A stretch of 64,000 bases of DNA from JBDWFY01 sp039976075 (lineage in GTDB: Bacteria > Pseudomonadota > Alphaproteobacteria > Rhizobiales > Stappiaceae), in NCBI GenBank assembly GCA_039976075.1, contig JBDWFY010000018.1:62001-126000 (forward strand), given 5' to 3'. Position 1 is the stretch's first letter; the number at the start of each line of letters is the position of its first letter. A program made the translations under genes and the position numbers. The notes under the pieces are model-generated. The model made no database searches. It had not been told where the DNA came from and saw nothing but the letters and a program-made list of their open reading frames with translations. Shown in pieces: positions 45,854 through 54,665 of the stretch.

Positions 45854-46378
45854 ATGCATCTCTTTATTCTACATCTTGACGATCAGCCAGAATTTGTGTC
45901 CTGGATTCCTGGAATGCTGTACCGGCACCTCAAACGCAGATTTGGTCGCGACTGCCAACACAACGAAGTGGAGCGAAACGCGGACAAAACTCGCGCAGAT
46001 TACATCATTCCCCAAGGGGCGCAGCATCACCAGGCCGAAGTGACCTACGAACTTTTATATAAGAAGGATAGTTTTCGAGATCGCTTCAAGGAATTGAACG
46101 GTGATGATGTGGCTGTTGCGGTCTTTGATTTGCACATTGGCGACGACACCCAAGCTGGCATAGACCTAGTTGAAGAGCTCTTTGGGTCAGACAGCAAACA
46201 AGCTGACAGTCAGTGGATTGTTCTGACCGCCTTTGCAGCGGAAGGGGAGGAAGAACTTGAGGATCTTGGCTTGAAAGACGCCGGCAATGTGATTGCCAAG
46301 CCTCCAAACACGACAGATTTTGTCAAAAAACTTGGAGATGCAATAGCAAGTAAAATCGAAAAAGCCGATGCAGCCTAA
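45854..46378 (+). CDS. stand-alone receiver (response regulator) protein
   Basis: A 174-residue protein that consists of a receiver domain with a long insert. The acidic pair is DD at residues 9-10 (FILHLDDQ), the phospho-acceptor aspartate is in VAVFDLHIGDD near residue 92, the switch threonine in WIVLTAFA near 122, and the lysine in VIAKPPNT near 148. There is no output domain. It begins two bases after the kinase stop and its end overlaps the cyclase start, so it probably relays or buffers phosphate between kinase and cyclase. Confidence 0.82.
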   Translation: MHLFILHLDDQPEFVSWIPGMLYRHLKRRFGRDCQHNEVERNADKTRADYIIPQGAQHHQAEVTYELLYKKDSFRDRFKELNGDDVAVAVFDLHIGDDTQAGIDLVEELFGSDSKQADSQWIVLTAFAAEGEEELEDLGLKDAGNVIAKPPNTTDFVKKLGDAIASKIEKADAA

Positions 46379-47828
46379 AAAGGACAAAACGCCAGGAAGG
46401 ACAGAAAACAACATGCACCGGGTCGAGTTCGGGTTTGATATGCATGCGCGCACATTGCTCGACGCGATTTCCTACGAGCGGGGCATTGACCGCCAAATCA
46501 GAGACGCACTAGCAGCGCTTGCGTGTTCGATAGAAGCCGAATACCTGATCTGTCAGCACGGGCGTGAAGCTCGAAAACTAGTTTTCTTTCTGGATGATCC
46601 CGATACGCCCAAAAAGGCTCTGAAGAGGAGCAAGAAGCTCCAGAAGCTCTTGCGAGAACGGATGCAAGACATCCCGCGCAGACAAAGTAGTATCATCGAT
46701 AAAGACCCAATCCGGGGATTAATAATTCCTTGGAGAGTTCGCGACCGAACCGAATACGGAGAGCGAATGGAAAGCGATGCGCGGAATTTTGTGTTTTACG
46801 GAGTGTCATCTGACGTAAGTTTGGCTCGCTTGACAGAATTAATAAAATCAGACCGACTCAAGTCTGAAATTCACACTATATCGCGGATCATTTCGTCTGT
46901 CCTCACGAGACGTAGCTCTATTTTTTCGAGATTTCCAAAGAGATTCAGTGATGCCTACTGGTACACCGCTGACATGGGGAAGTCTGAAAGCGGTCAGAGA
47001 TCAGAATCGCTTGCAAAGGTTGCACCTTGGGATCAGATCTCCCGCGGCAACTTGAACGAGAATTATACCGAAGTCACGACCCGGGGCAGGCGCTCAACAA
47101 TCACACTGTCCTTTGATCTAAGGCGCTCCACTCGCGCGATGGAGAGAATGATCGACAAGAAGGCTTATGCCGACTGGATAGAGGCCATGGTGATGCTGCT
47201 GCGACAGATTACCATCGACAACAACGGAATATTCGACAAATTCACCGGTGATGGAGTGCTCGTGCACTTCCTTGAAGAAGAAAGCCGGGAGTTTAACATC
47301 GATCGGCAGGCATTAAGACATTTCGATCCTGAGGAAATTGCAGAGGCTGGTTGGAGAACGCATGAATCGTCTGGCGGGCATTACGCCGCCGCCGACGCTA
47401 TGGCGTGTGCGTTTGAAATGATAATGGCTGTTGAGATGCACGCGGTTCGGCTTAATCAGATTTCGCGAAAGTTTGATATGAAATTTGGTCCGGTTGTAGC
47501 AATTGCCAAAGACGTAGTACAATGGTCTGTTGATCGGGACGGCGACCCAATAGTCGTTGGGCCAGGCGTAGTAGACGCGTGTCGGTTCACTGATGGCGCA
47601 CGAAAAGGCGAAGTCAGGGTTTCACCTCATATCCACGAAATTCTAGTTGAGGCGCAGGTGGTCTCTGAAACAAAGATAAAAAAACATCGTTCTAAGGAGA
47701 CCGATAAAGACGCTGTTGATGCAGTGGTATGCTACAAACGCGCTCCTTTAGGCCTTTGCCGGTCCGAAAATGAGATTGTTGCTATCGTCCAAACTATACA
47801 AAACGAACTGGATGGCAGGACACGTTGA
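46368..47828 (+). CDS. class III nucleotide cyclase-domain protein
   Basis: A 486-residue protein. Residues about 240-430 form a class III cyclase homology domain: TLSFDLRRSTRAME with the first metal aspartate (near 249) and FDKFTGDGVLVHF with the second (near 294), both intact. The N-terminal 190 residues are a helical/alpha-beta region that may sense partners; no receiver or GAF motif is convincing. The arginines after the first aspartate (DLRRST) replace the usual DIRGFT, and a long insert (residues about 305-340) follows the second metal site. Substrate (ATP, GTP or a pyrimidine triphosphate) cannot be read. Start 46368 overlaps the receiver gene; 46413 with aggaagga upstream is an alternative. 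Confidence 0.75.
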   Translation: MQPKKDKTPGRTENNMHRVEFGFDMHARTLLDAISYERGIDRQIRDALAALACSIEAEYLICQHGREARKLVFFLDDPDTPKKALKRSKKLQKLLRERMQDIPRRQSSIIDKDPIRGLIIPWRVRDRTEYGERMESDARNFVFYGVSSDVSLARLTELIKSDRLKSEIHTISRIISSVLTRRSSIFSRFPKRFSDAYWYTADMGKSESGQRSESLAKVAPWDQISRGNLNENYTEVTTRGRRSTITLSFDLRRSTRAMERMIDKKAYADWIEAMVMLLRQITIDNNGIFDKFTGDGVLVHFLEEESREFNIDRQALRHFDPEEIAEAGWRTHESSGGHYAAADAMACAFEMIMAVEMHAVRLNQISRKFDMKFGPVVAIAKDVVQWSVDRDGDPIVVGPGVVDACRFTDGARKGEVRVSPHIHEILVEAQVVSETKIKKHRSKETDKDAVDAVVCYKRAPLGLCRSENEIVAIVQTIQNELDGRTR

Positions 47829-48109
47829 AGACCACAAAACAGCAATTATTCCGTGGAACCTTTTGCGGGTGTATGAAATAACGCTGCCCATTTTAGATCG
47901 GTCAGAACGAGCATGACTTGATGAGGCATTCGAGGACAAGTTCAGCGGATGCTACGGTTTCGAATGGCAAGGATGGGATCTAATCAACTATTCGCTGCGA
48001 ATTATGCGAATGGCCGCAAAAGTGACAACTGGCCTCACCGCCCCGACGCTCATCGTAGGCGGCTAATTTGATGCAGCTTTGATCGCTTTCATATTTCCGT
48101 TTATATTGA
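47829..48109. other. intergenic at right edge of the cargo
   Basis: About 280 bases. On the minus strand, directly after the terminase stop, lies a nine-codon frame (MKAIKAASN) and then no further phage gene, where a portal gene would be expected. This is the right junction between phage skeleton and cargo. Confidence 0.5.
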
Positions 48110-49615
48110 TCAACCGTATGGGTCGTACTCATCGTCGGATGCGTTGGTAGCGGATGATTCCTCCATCAAAGCTTTTTTAACTACGTCGCGTGCAAACGTT
48201 AGCGCCAGAGCGTCTGCTTTGTTTGGGGATGGAATGCCGCGCAGCTTCATGGATTTCTTGCTTTCAAGCTGAATTTTACCCTCGGCGCGCATGTCGAATT
48301 CCGGGCTTGTCAAATCGGTGTGCAATCGATCATCCGGAGGAATCGCCCCGCCGTCTTTCAGCCAATTGCGCATATTGCCCCAGATTTCGGCACGCTTGTT
48401 GAAATAGCCGGGATCGGTTGCCTTGCCGGCGAACCAAACCAGTTGCCACAATCTGCCCAAGGTGCGGCCGCCTGAGACAATGCCCGTGCCGTAACCAGCA
48501 TCGACAAACACGGCATCGGCGTTCAATTCGTCCTCATACCGAGCAACGATCGCGGCAACCTGCATATCGTTGTCATTCTTGGCGATGGTGGCCAACGATC
48601 GAGAATACAGACCCCGCCGCATGAATATCTCTAAGTCGTCGTCGCCTTCCCACGCCGGATCCACACCAATAATGATCGGTGCAAAATTGTATTGAGTGAT
48701 AAGCAGCTCACGACCGAAGGCCGCGTCAACGTCTTCTGTGCTGATAAACTGCTTGGCCGAAAGAGACGGGAACATACCGCGGACGCGGACTTTCACGCGG
48801 TCGCTATCCTCTCCATAGTCATCAACAAGCGATTGCAGATATTGCTTGTTCGTTCCCTCAACCGTGCGGCTGTCGATGTTCTTCGTTACCCACCGGTGCC
48901 GCATTCGTCGGAAGCATTCCCGGAATTCGCCCGTTGCGCTGGTCGGGTTGCCGAACGTGATCCAGATAATTTCAGTGTTTTCATCGGTCAGCGCTCCTAA
49001 CGCTACTTCCCACACACCCGCGTCTATCTCTGATGCTTCGTCGAACAACAGAACAATGCGCTTGCCTTCGTTGTGAAGCCCGGCAAATGCCTGTGTGTTG
49101 GATTTCGACCAGGTTTCAAAATCACATTTCCAGTTGTTGAGATGTTCTTTATCAGCGGATTTGATCGACCGCGGCTTGATATCCCACCAATCAGCAGTGA
49201 TTGAAGCGCGCATCCACTTGGATACTTCCGGGGATGTTTTATTGAGTAGCTGTGCCTCAGTGTTCGCCGTGATCACTATGCGCGTGTCTGCCTTGGTAGA
49301 CAGTGCCCAGTTGATCAGCATGCCCATTTCGGCCGATTTGCCAATTCCGTGGCCAGACGCAACGGCAATGAACAACGGCTGATGTCTGGTTTCTGAGTTT
49401 TGCAGGTGGTCGCGGATAACGCAGTTGATATCCGATTGCCAGGCGCGTGGCCCTGGATGTGCGGCCAGCTCGCCATGACCCCAGTCGAAGGCACAGCGCG
49501 CCCATTGATTCGGATCATGTTTGCATTTGGCTGCAAGGCGCGCGACGCGTACATCATGATGCTGTTGGGCGGTTTCAGTTGCTACTTTGCTCAAGTTCTC
49601 GCTCTGCCCTGGCAA
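48110..49615 (-). CDS. phage terminase large subunit
   Basis: A 501-residue DNA packaging motor. The ATPase has Walker A AVASGHGIGKSAEMG near residue 65, Walker B RIVLLFDEASEID near residue 170, and the coupling motif WITFGNPTSATGEF. The nuclease domain begins with IIIGVDPAWEGDDD near residue 300. The length matches complete members. It overlaps the small subunit by 41 bases. The downstream late genes (portal, capsid) are missing. Confidence 0.92.
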   Translation of the reverse strand: MPGQSENLSKVATETAQQHHDVRVARLAAKCKHDPNQWARCAFDWGHGELAAHPGPRAWQSDINCVIRDHLQNSETRHQPLFIAVASGHGIGKSAEMGMLINWALSTKADTRIVITANTEAQLLNKTSPEVSKWMRASITADWWDIKPRSIKSADKEHLNNWKCDFETWSKSNTQAFAGLHNEGKRIVLLFDEASEIDAGVWEVALGALTDENTEIIWITFGNPTSATGEFRECFRRMRHRWVTKNIDSRTVEGTNKQYLQSLVDDYGEDSDRVKVRVRGMFPSLSAKQFISTEDVDAAFGRELLITQYNFAPIIIGVDPAWEGDDDLEIFMRRGLYSRSLATIAKNDNDMQVAAIVARYEDELNADAVFVDAGYGTGIVSGGRTLGRLWQLVWFAGKATDPGYFNKRAEIWGNMRNWLKDGGAIPPDDRLHTDLTSPEFDMRAEGKIQLESKKSMKLRGIPSPNKADALALTFARDVVKKALMEESSATNASDDEYDPYG

Positions 49616-50102
49616 GCCGGTCTGCTATTCCGTCGTTCACTGTGACGTCAAGCTTGTCGTTATAGAGACCGAAGTGCCGCGCAAGTTGGTCAAGAGCGCG
49701 CAGACGATCTGCCCGCTTTATCTTCGCGATATGCTGGACTTGGCCTTCACCCCGGGACTCTGTGACGATATCTATGCCTGCCACAACAGCTGCTGTGTCC
49801 GGATCCCATTGATGTGGTTTCAAAAGGTTACCTGCACTATCGAACATCCCGCGGATGTCACCAAACGCAACTTGAGCAATCGCCTGCAAAACGCGTTCGG
49901 CAGAAATTTCCAGTTTCTCAGCGATGACGTTCATGCGGCTGGCAATTTCAGCTTTGATATCAGCGTCAGCCATCAATCGGCAGGCCTGCTGCTTGGCTGA
50001 CTTTGCCGAATATCCCGCGGAAATAGCTGCTTTGGCTGCATTTCGCCCGGGATCAGCGAGATAGTAGCCAATAAATAGCGAAACTCTGTCAGTAACCTTC
50101 AT
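49575..50102 (-). CDS. phage terminase small subunit
   Basis: A 175-residue DNA-recognition subunit of terminase: YYLADPGRNAAKAAISAGYSAKSAKQQACRLM is the family's helix-turn-helix region, followed by a helical oligomerisation part (ERVLQAIAQVAFGDIRGMFD) and a charged C-terminus (DRLARAERELEQ). It binds the packaging site and loads the large subunit, whose gene overlaps its end. Confidence 0.88.
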   Translation of the reverse strand: MKVTDRVSLFIGYYLADPGRNAAKAAISAGYSAKSAKQQACRLMADADIKAEIASRMNVIAEKLEISAERVLQAIAQVAFGDIRGMFDSAGNLLKPHQWDPDTAAVVAGIDIVTESRGEGQVQHIAKIKRADRLRALDQLARHFGLYNDKLDVTVNDGIADRLARAERELEQSSN

Positions 50103-50331
50103 TTTTTCTGCCGCTGTCGTCGCTCGGAATCACTTGTTCCAGCTAACTCTGTCGCTACTATCGTGGAATAATACACATCAAGTCAACGATTTTTCACAAC
50201 ATCGGCACACTTACGGCGTTTAACACATCGAAGTAAACGATTGTAAGCTGTCTGGGAGGGGATAGAGCCGCCTACGCGGTCGTGCTTGGCGGTCGCTACT
50301 GGCCTGCAAAAAGTGAGTATCTGGATACCGT

Positions 50332-50625
50332 TTGGAACAGTAGAACAGATTGGAACACGTTTTTCGGCATGAACGCCCTACAATTGGTCGATTGTGAACG
50401 GTTATAAGGCGGCCTATAACCGCAAATTCTCGTTTTAGTTGTGCGTTTCAACCTATAGGTTTGGTCTCTAATGTCTGGATATAGAGAAAACCTGTTCCAT
50501 CTGTTCTATGTGTTATAACCATTTGATTTTGCATAGAAAAATATGGAACAGATGGTGGAACAGGTAGAACAGAAGCCGGAACGGGTGGAACAGATGGAAC
50601 AGGTAGGAACGGATGGAACAGGTAG
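50332..50625. repeat. GGAACAG repeat cluster, possible origin or regulator-binding region
   Basis: Between the terminase and TIR-like genes the spacer holds many copies of a tggaacag(a/g)t word: 50332-50359 (three), 50543-50625 (about eight, tandem) and an inverted pair at 50491-50507. Spacing in the tandem part is 8 to 12 bases. Such iteron-like groups are often binding sites for a replication protein; the element's primase-helicase is encoded about 1 kb away. The remainder of 50103-50770 shows no gene. Confidence 0.6.
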
Positions 50626-50770
50626 AGATTTCACTAGATATATAAAATTGGTCGAATTTGTCCTACTCTCGTTGACACCAAGACAAAATGATGAAGACCG
50701 CATTTGGCAGCATTATTTTTAATTGACCACCATTTGAAGACATCAAGTTTTTTCATAGAGGGAATTCGGT

Positions 50771-51433
50771 ATGGCTGACTTGGACATATTTTTGAGCGTC
50801 GGCGGCACAGCGAATGCCAAGCAAGAAACCTTTGTAAGTTCAGTCGAAGATCGCTTGCGGAGCGAAGGTTTAATTTCGCACACCGTAGGAAGAAACACAT
50901 TTTCAGCTGACGCCCCAATTCGAACAGTTGAAAAACTGATGGACAAATGCGTTGGGACAATTGTCATAGCACTTGAGCGTTCTTATTTTTCGGAGGGATT
51001 AGAAAAGCGAGGAGGAGACAAAGAACAAGCGCTTGCAAACATTAGATTGCCGACGCCTTGGAACCACATTGAGGCTGCGATGTCCTATACTCGGGGGCTA
51101 CCAATTCTGGTGCTGGTTGAGGAGGGTCTCAAAAATGAGGGTTTATTGGAGCACGGCTATGACTGGTACGTTCAAACAGTTGAATTGGATGTTTCTTCGT
51201 TAAACGGTCCTGAATTCAATGGTGTGCTCGCCAGTTGGAAAGAAAAGATTACGCAAAATGCGAAGCAAAATAATGAGTTAATCACTCCGGATCAACACGC
51301 CAATCCTGCTGACCAAACGATTGCTCAACTGATTGGAGGACTAAAGCCAGCACAACTGTGGGGCGTCATGGGCACTTTTGCTGCAGTGATCGCAGGAGCA
51401 TTCGCAGTTGGTGCGAAAGTAATTGGAAACTAA
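50771..51433 (+). CDS. TIR-like protein with C-terminal membrane helix
   Basis: A 220-residue protein. Residues 1-160 look like a TIR/SEFIR-type domain: DIFLSVGGTANAKQETFVSSVE at the start, CVGTIVIALERSYFS in the core, and TPWNHIEAAMSYTRGLPILVLVEEG, where the glutamate near residue 101 fits the catalytic position of NAD-consuming TIR enzymes. A membrane helix closes the protein (LWGVMGTFAAVIAGAFAVGAKVI). TIR domains joined to membrane helices are known as effectors of nucleotide-signal antiphage systems. The gene runs against the phage genes around it, like an inserted 'moron'. Confidence 0.65.
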   Translation: MADLDIFLSVGGTANAKQETFVSSVEDRLRSEGLISHTVGRNTFSADAPIRTVEKLMDKCVGTIVIALERSYFSEGLEKRGGDKEQALANIRLPTPWNHIEAAMSYTRGLPILVLVEEGLKNEGLLEHGYDWYVQTVELDVSSLNGPEFNGVLASWKEKITQNAKQNNELITPDQHANPADQTIAQLIGGLKPAQLWGVMGTFAAVIAGAFAVGAKVIGN

Positions 51434-51530
51434 ATTCCCTGACTTCATCAATTTTTGGCAGCAACCAGACGTACATGTAGACAGATTAAAAGAACGGTCG
51501 GAGTTAACAAACAGTGGATGGAGGCGCGCT

Positions 51531-53138
51531 TCAAGCGGAAGCTGTCATTTCATCCGATCGGAATTTGAGCCGCATTCCAACATATGATCTGGTGCGAATC
51601 CCAGAAACATAGGTGCTCCCAGTCCTGATACCCTTTCGTACCAATTCCTGTGTTAAGGCTTTCTTGGTTCCAGGCCGCTCGCCGCTGTCTCTGACAAAGG
51701 TATCCCAATCGGCAAATGCCAAACCTACCGATTCCTCTTCTGCAGAATCAATAATGCAGCGCTCCGCCAGCCACTCCCCTACAAGGTCTTGCTCGGCGAA
51801 ATAGCTATCGGTGGTCTGTTTCACTGCATCGGGAGCCGGGAGGCGCTCTTTCTGCCACGCAAGACATCCTTCAATCATCCATTGAAGGATCGCCGGCCAT
51901 TCTTTCCGCAGCTTCCGTTCAAGATTTAGATCCACGGTCGCAGGCTTGTTAGTGAATGGGATGACACGAAGCCGCCGTTTCATCGCATCATCCACCCGCT
52001 TGAGCACCGGAGCATGGTTGCCTGCAATCAGAAGCTTGAACTGAGGTTTGAACTGAAAGTAATCCTGGCGCATGAAGCGCGCGGAAATCATATCTCCACC
52101 AGTCAGGCTCTTTATTCTTGATTCTGCCCAGGCGCGACCGGACTCCGTCTCCGATGCAGTGACAAGCCTGGCGCCTGCAAGCATTGCCAGTTCAGTCGGA
52201 TGGCTATTGCCGTAAGAAGCGGTGAACGTTTCCATCGGCGCTTCCTGGGCGTAGTCACCCATGATGCCAGCCAGCACATTCAGAAAGACTGATTTCCCGT
52301 TGCCGCCCGGACCATGAATGAAAAACAATGCGTGCTCGCTGGTATTGCCGGTAAGAGCATATCCGCAGATCTTCTGGAGGTACTTTATCAACGAGGCATC
52401 GCCTGCACAGGCTTGACTTAGGAATGCAATCCATTGCGGGCATTCAGCGTCACCGGAGGGCTCAACGGCCGCGATCTTTGAAATCATATCCCCTGGATCA
52501 GCGGCCCGGATCTCTCCCGTTCTCAGATCTACAGTGCCCGCAGGCGTACCCAATAGAGATTTGTCCTGGTCCCAAGCGGCTGACGTTACAGACAGATGAG
52601 GGCGTCGCTGAGCAATAAACTCGACGCCCTTGATTGTCTTGGCGCTTCTGATCCTTTTTGCACCGGAAGCCCCGTTTGTCGACAAATATCGGCCCGCGTC
52701 GGCAGCCTCATCACAGATCATCCGGATGGCATCAAAGGCCAATCCTATTTCGTCCTTGGACCACCTGACACCAGTCCATTTGAACCACGATCCACATGAA
52801 TGATCAAAACGATATTCCTCGCAGTTCCGCTCGACAAATACGGCGGCAATGTCGCTCTCAGAAAAGTCCGAAAATCCAGCAGTTTTGTATTGAGTTGCCA
52901 TGCGAATGTCCGCCCCCGCCAGCGCCGCGTTGTTCGTCTGCCCATGGTTTATGTCCTGAGACGGCTTTGGCTCTATCACCGGTCCGGCAGTCGTCTTAAT
53001 AAAGGTATCGATGTTTTCCTTCGCCCACCCGTCTCGGACAGCATCCGCGAGATCCCAGCTTTTCGGCGGAAAAACGCCATTTTGCCACTCATCGAATGTG
53101 TAGCGGGTGTTTGACGCAAGGCGCTCCATCTTCGTCAT
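51531..53138 (-). CDS. phage P4/D5-type primase-helicase
   Basis: A 535-residue replication protein of the D5/P4 family. The superfamily 3 helicase shows Walker A FFIHGPGGNGKSVFLNVL near residue 275, the B site and motif C region ARLVTASETESG and KLLIAGNHAPVL, and the arginine-rich RRLRVIPFTN. Upstream residues about 115-265 match the D5 N-terminal domain (WSKDEIGLAFDAIR, SLLGTPAGTVDLRTGEI). An active primase motif is not clear. It would unwind the element's DNA for replication. It overlaps the upstream small gene by four bases. Confidence 0.88.
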   Translation of the reverse strand: MTKMERLASNTRYTFDEWQNGVFPPKSWDLADAVRDGWAKENIDTFIKTTAGPVIEPKPSQDINHGQTNNAALAGADIRMATQYKTAGFSDFSESDIAAVFVERNCEEYRFDHSCGSWFKWTGVRWSKDEIGLAFDAIRMICDEAADAGRYLSTNGASGAKRIRSAKTIKGVEFIAQRRPHLSVTSAAWDQDKSLLGTPAGTVDLRTGEIRAADPGDMISKIAAVEPSGDAECPQWIAFLSQACAGDASLIKYLQKICGYALTGNTSEHALFFIHGPGGNGKSVFLNVLAGIMGDYAQEAPMETFTASYGNSHPTELAMLAGARLVTASETESGRAWAESRIKSLTGGDMISARFMRQDYFQFKPQFKLLIAGNHAPVLKRVDDAMKRRLRVIPFTNKPATVDLNLERKLRKEWPAILQWMIEGCLAWQKERLPAPDAVKQTTDSYFAEQDLVGEWLAERCIIDSAEEESVGLAFADWDTFVRDSGERPGTKKALTQELVRKGIRTGSTYVSGIRTRSYVGMRLKFRSDEMTASA

Positions 53139-53488
53139 ATCACTTCGATCTCATATGGTTCTTCGATCGAAGCGACATACTCGTTCACACGATGGAAAAA
53201 TCCTGCCTGATACGGCACGAAATATATATTGGGTCTATGAGGCCGGACTTCCGAGACGGGGATTTGTTCACTGGTCCAGTCGCACCCCGAAAGAAATCGA
53301 TCTGCTTGATGGAGATCACTGTAATAGACCAGCAACCAAGACCGTTCATCATCGGTAATATCCTGGCCGTCATAGAGTTGAGCCATTCGTTTACCCAGAG
53401 ATTCAATCTCGTGGTGATAGAAGGGTTTTCGCCAATCTCCATCGATGGTTGGCGGATATACTGGAGAAATTTCTGCACAATTAAACAT
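53135..53488 (-). CDS. hypothetical phage protein
   Basis: A 117-residue protein coupled to the primase through an ATGA overlap. It has no recognisable domain; it is acidic and contains an SDLHQADRFL helix. Its tight link to the primase gene suggests a role in replication or its control, as inferred only from position. Confidence 0.6.
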   Translation of the reverse strand: MFNCAEISPVYPPTIDGDWRKPFYHHEIESLGKRMAQLYDGQDITDDERSWLLVYYSDLHQADRFLSGCDWTSEQIPVSEVRPHRPNIYFVPYQAGFFHRVNEYVASIEEPYEIEVI

Positions 53489-53708
53489 AGTCGCGTCCCA
53501 TTTCAGCTTGACCGAAAGGACGATTGTTGTTAAAAAATCAACATACCGGAAGAGTGACTGGCAAATTATCTTTTATGTTTTTGCTCTGACAACGAGAATG
53601 TCAAATTCTCATTGCGTCAGGTATGTTGGCATTAAAAATAAGCGAGCCTATGGCCTGATACGTGTTGTGTCGGGCCTTTTTTTGCCCGGCAGTTAGATCT
53701 TGATTTGT

Positions 53709-53948
53709 TTATGCAGCCTCTGATGCTTTGTTGATCGGCTTGCCCAAAATCTCACGCGCCCATCTATCCAGCTCGGTGACATCATAAACGACGGTCTGTC
53801 GACCATCCTTCCGGAACATCGGGCCTTTTCCTTTGCAGGCAAACACTGCCAACGTCCCTGGCGTACGCGATATCCCATGCTTGGCCCTCAAATACGACGA
53901 AGCATCCACGCGGTTCAATTTCTCTGGAATAACGATCTCTTGATTCAT
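53709..53948 (-). CDS. AlpA-like small DNA-binding protein
   Basis: A 79-residue basic protein. The start at 53948 has ggaggt ten bases upstream. RVDASSYLRAKHGISRTPGTLAVFACKGKGP resembles the winged-helix/AlpA-like fold of phage and island regulators, with VYDVTELDRWAREILGK as the C-terminal helix. Such proteins control excision or early genes. It lies upstream of the replication operon on the same strand. Confidence 0.6.
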   Translation of the reverse strand: MNQEIVIPEKLNRVDASSYLRAKHGISRTPGTLAVFACKGKGPMFRKDGRQTVVYDVTELDRWAREILGKPINKASEAA

Positions 53949-54194
53949 GCTCTTTTTAACCTCCATTAATGCCAAGATGGCAGAACAGAACGTTACCAAC
54001 AAGTAATTAAAAAAAATATTCTTCTTACCAAAGAATTTGTTGCGTGAAAGTCAACAAACCAAAGAATTAATCTACCATGCATTCTCCAACATTACTTTGG
54101 CAAGTTACTGATAAATATGGGGGCAGTAGGCAACCGTGACAGAAAGGCCACATCCTGTTCAGATGTGGCCTCAAGCTGTGTGGCACAGGGCTGC

Positions 54195-54665
54195 TCAGGC
54201 AGCTTCCTGGGTGTCGATCGAAGATTGTGCATCGGGACCTTTGAGACCTGCATGCTGCAGCACGGTCATAGTGCTCACGTCCAGTATCTCAGCTATCTGC
54301 TCGGCTTCTGTTGCTTGCAGTTTCCGCTGCCCGTTCAAGAACCTGCAAATAGCTGTTGATGTCAGCCCCAAGCGGCGAGCCACGCCGCGCGCGCTGATAT
54401 TATTCTCGTGGAATTTACGGTCAAACCATTTGCGATCGACATATGGTTTTGCTTTGAGATCGGCCGACGCAGGACGATTCGGCGCAGTATCAATTTCATC
54501 GGCAATCAGGTCGTGAGCCGCAGAAAGCTTGAATTTGATGTCCTCAAGTAGTTCTCTTGCGTCAGTGATTCTTGCGGCCTTGATAGCCTCAAGCGCTTCC
54601 TCAACCTGCACAATGGCAGCGACAATACAGAATTCGGCGTCAATGGCATGAAATTTGATAATCAT
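54195..54665 (-). CDS. XRE-family transcriptional regulator
   Basis: A 156-residue protein with a helical N-terminal half and a helix-turn-helix at residues about 88-142 (ISARGVARRLGLTSTAICRFLNGQRKLQATEAEQIAEIL), typical of XRE/Cro-CI type regulators. It is the most likely repressor of the prophage. It is transcribed away from the excisionase-integrase pair, so the spacer to its right should hold its operators; the promoter itself is not obvious. Confidence 0.75.
   Translation of the reverse strand: MIIKFHAIDAEFCIVAAIVQVEEALEAIKAARITDARELLEDIKFKLSAAHDLIADEIDTAPNRPASADLKAKPYVDRKWFDRKFHENNISARGVARRLGLTSTAICRFLNGQRKLQATEAEQIAEILDVSTMTVLQHAGLKGPDAQSSIDTQEAA

Noticed and set aside
48062..48099. 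Nine-codon frame MKAIKAASN after terminase as a gene
   Set aside because: Too short to support; mentioned only as a sign of the cut late operon.
50540..50630. Tandem repeats as a CRISPR array
   Set aside because: Units are 8-12 bases with no unique spacers and no cas genes; iteron-like repeats fit better.
43530..51433. CBASS system
   Set aside because: No CD-NTase, Cap2 or Cap3 type gene is visible; only a class III cyclase and a TIR-like protein, which are not in one operon.
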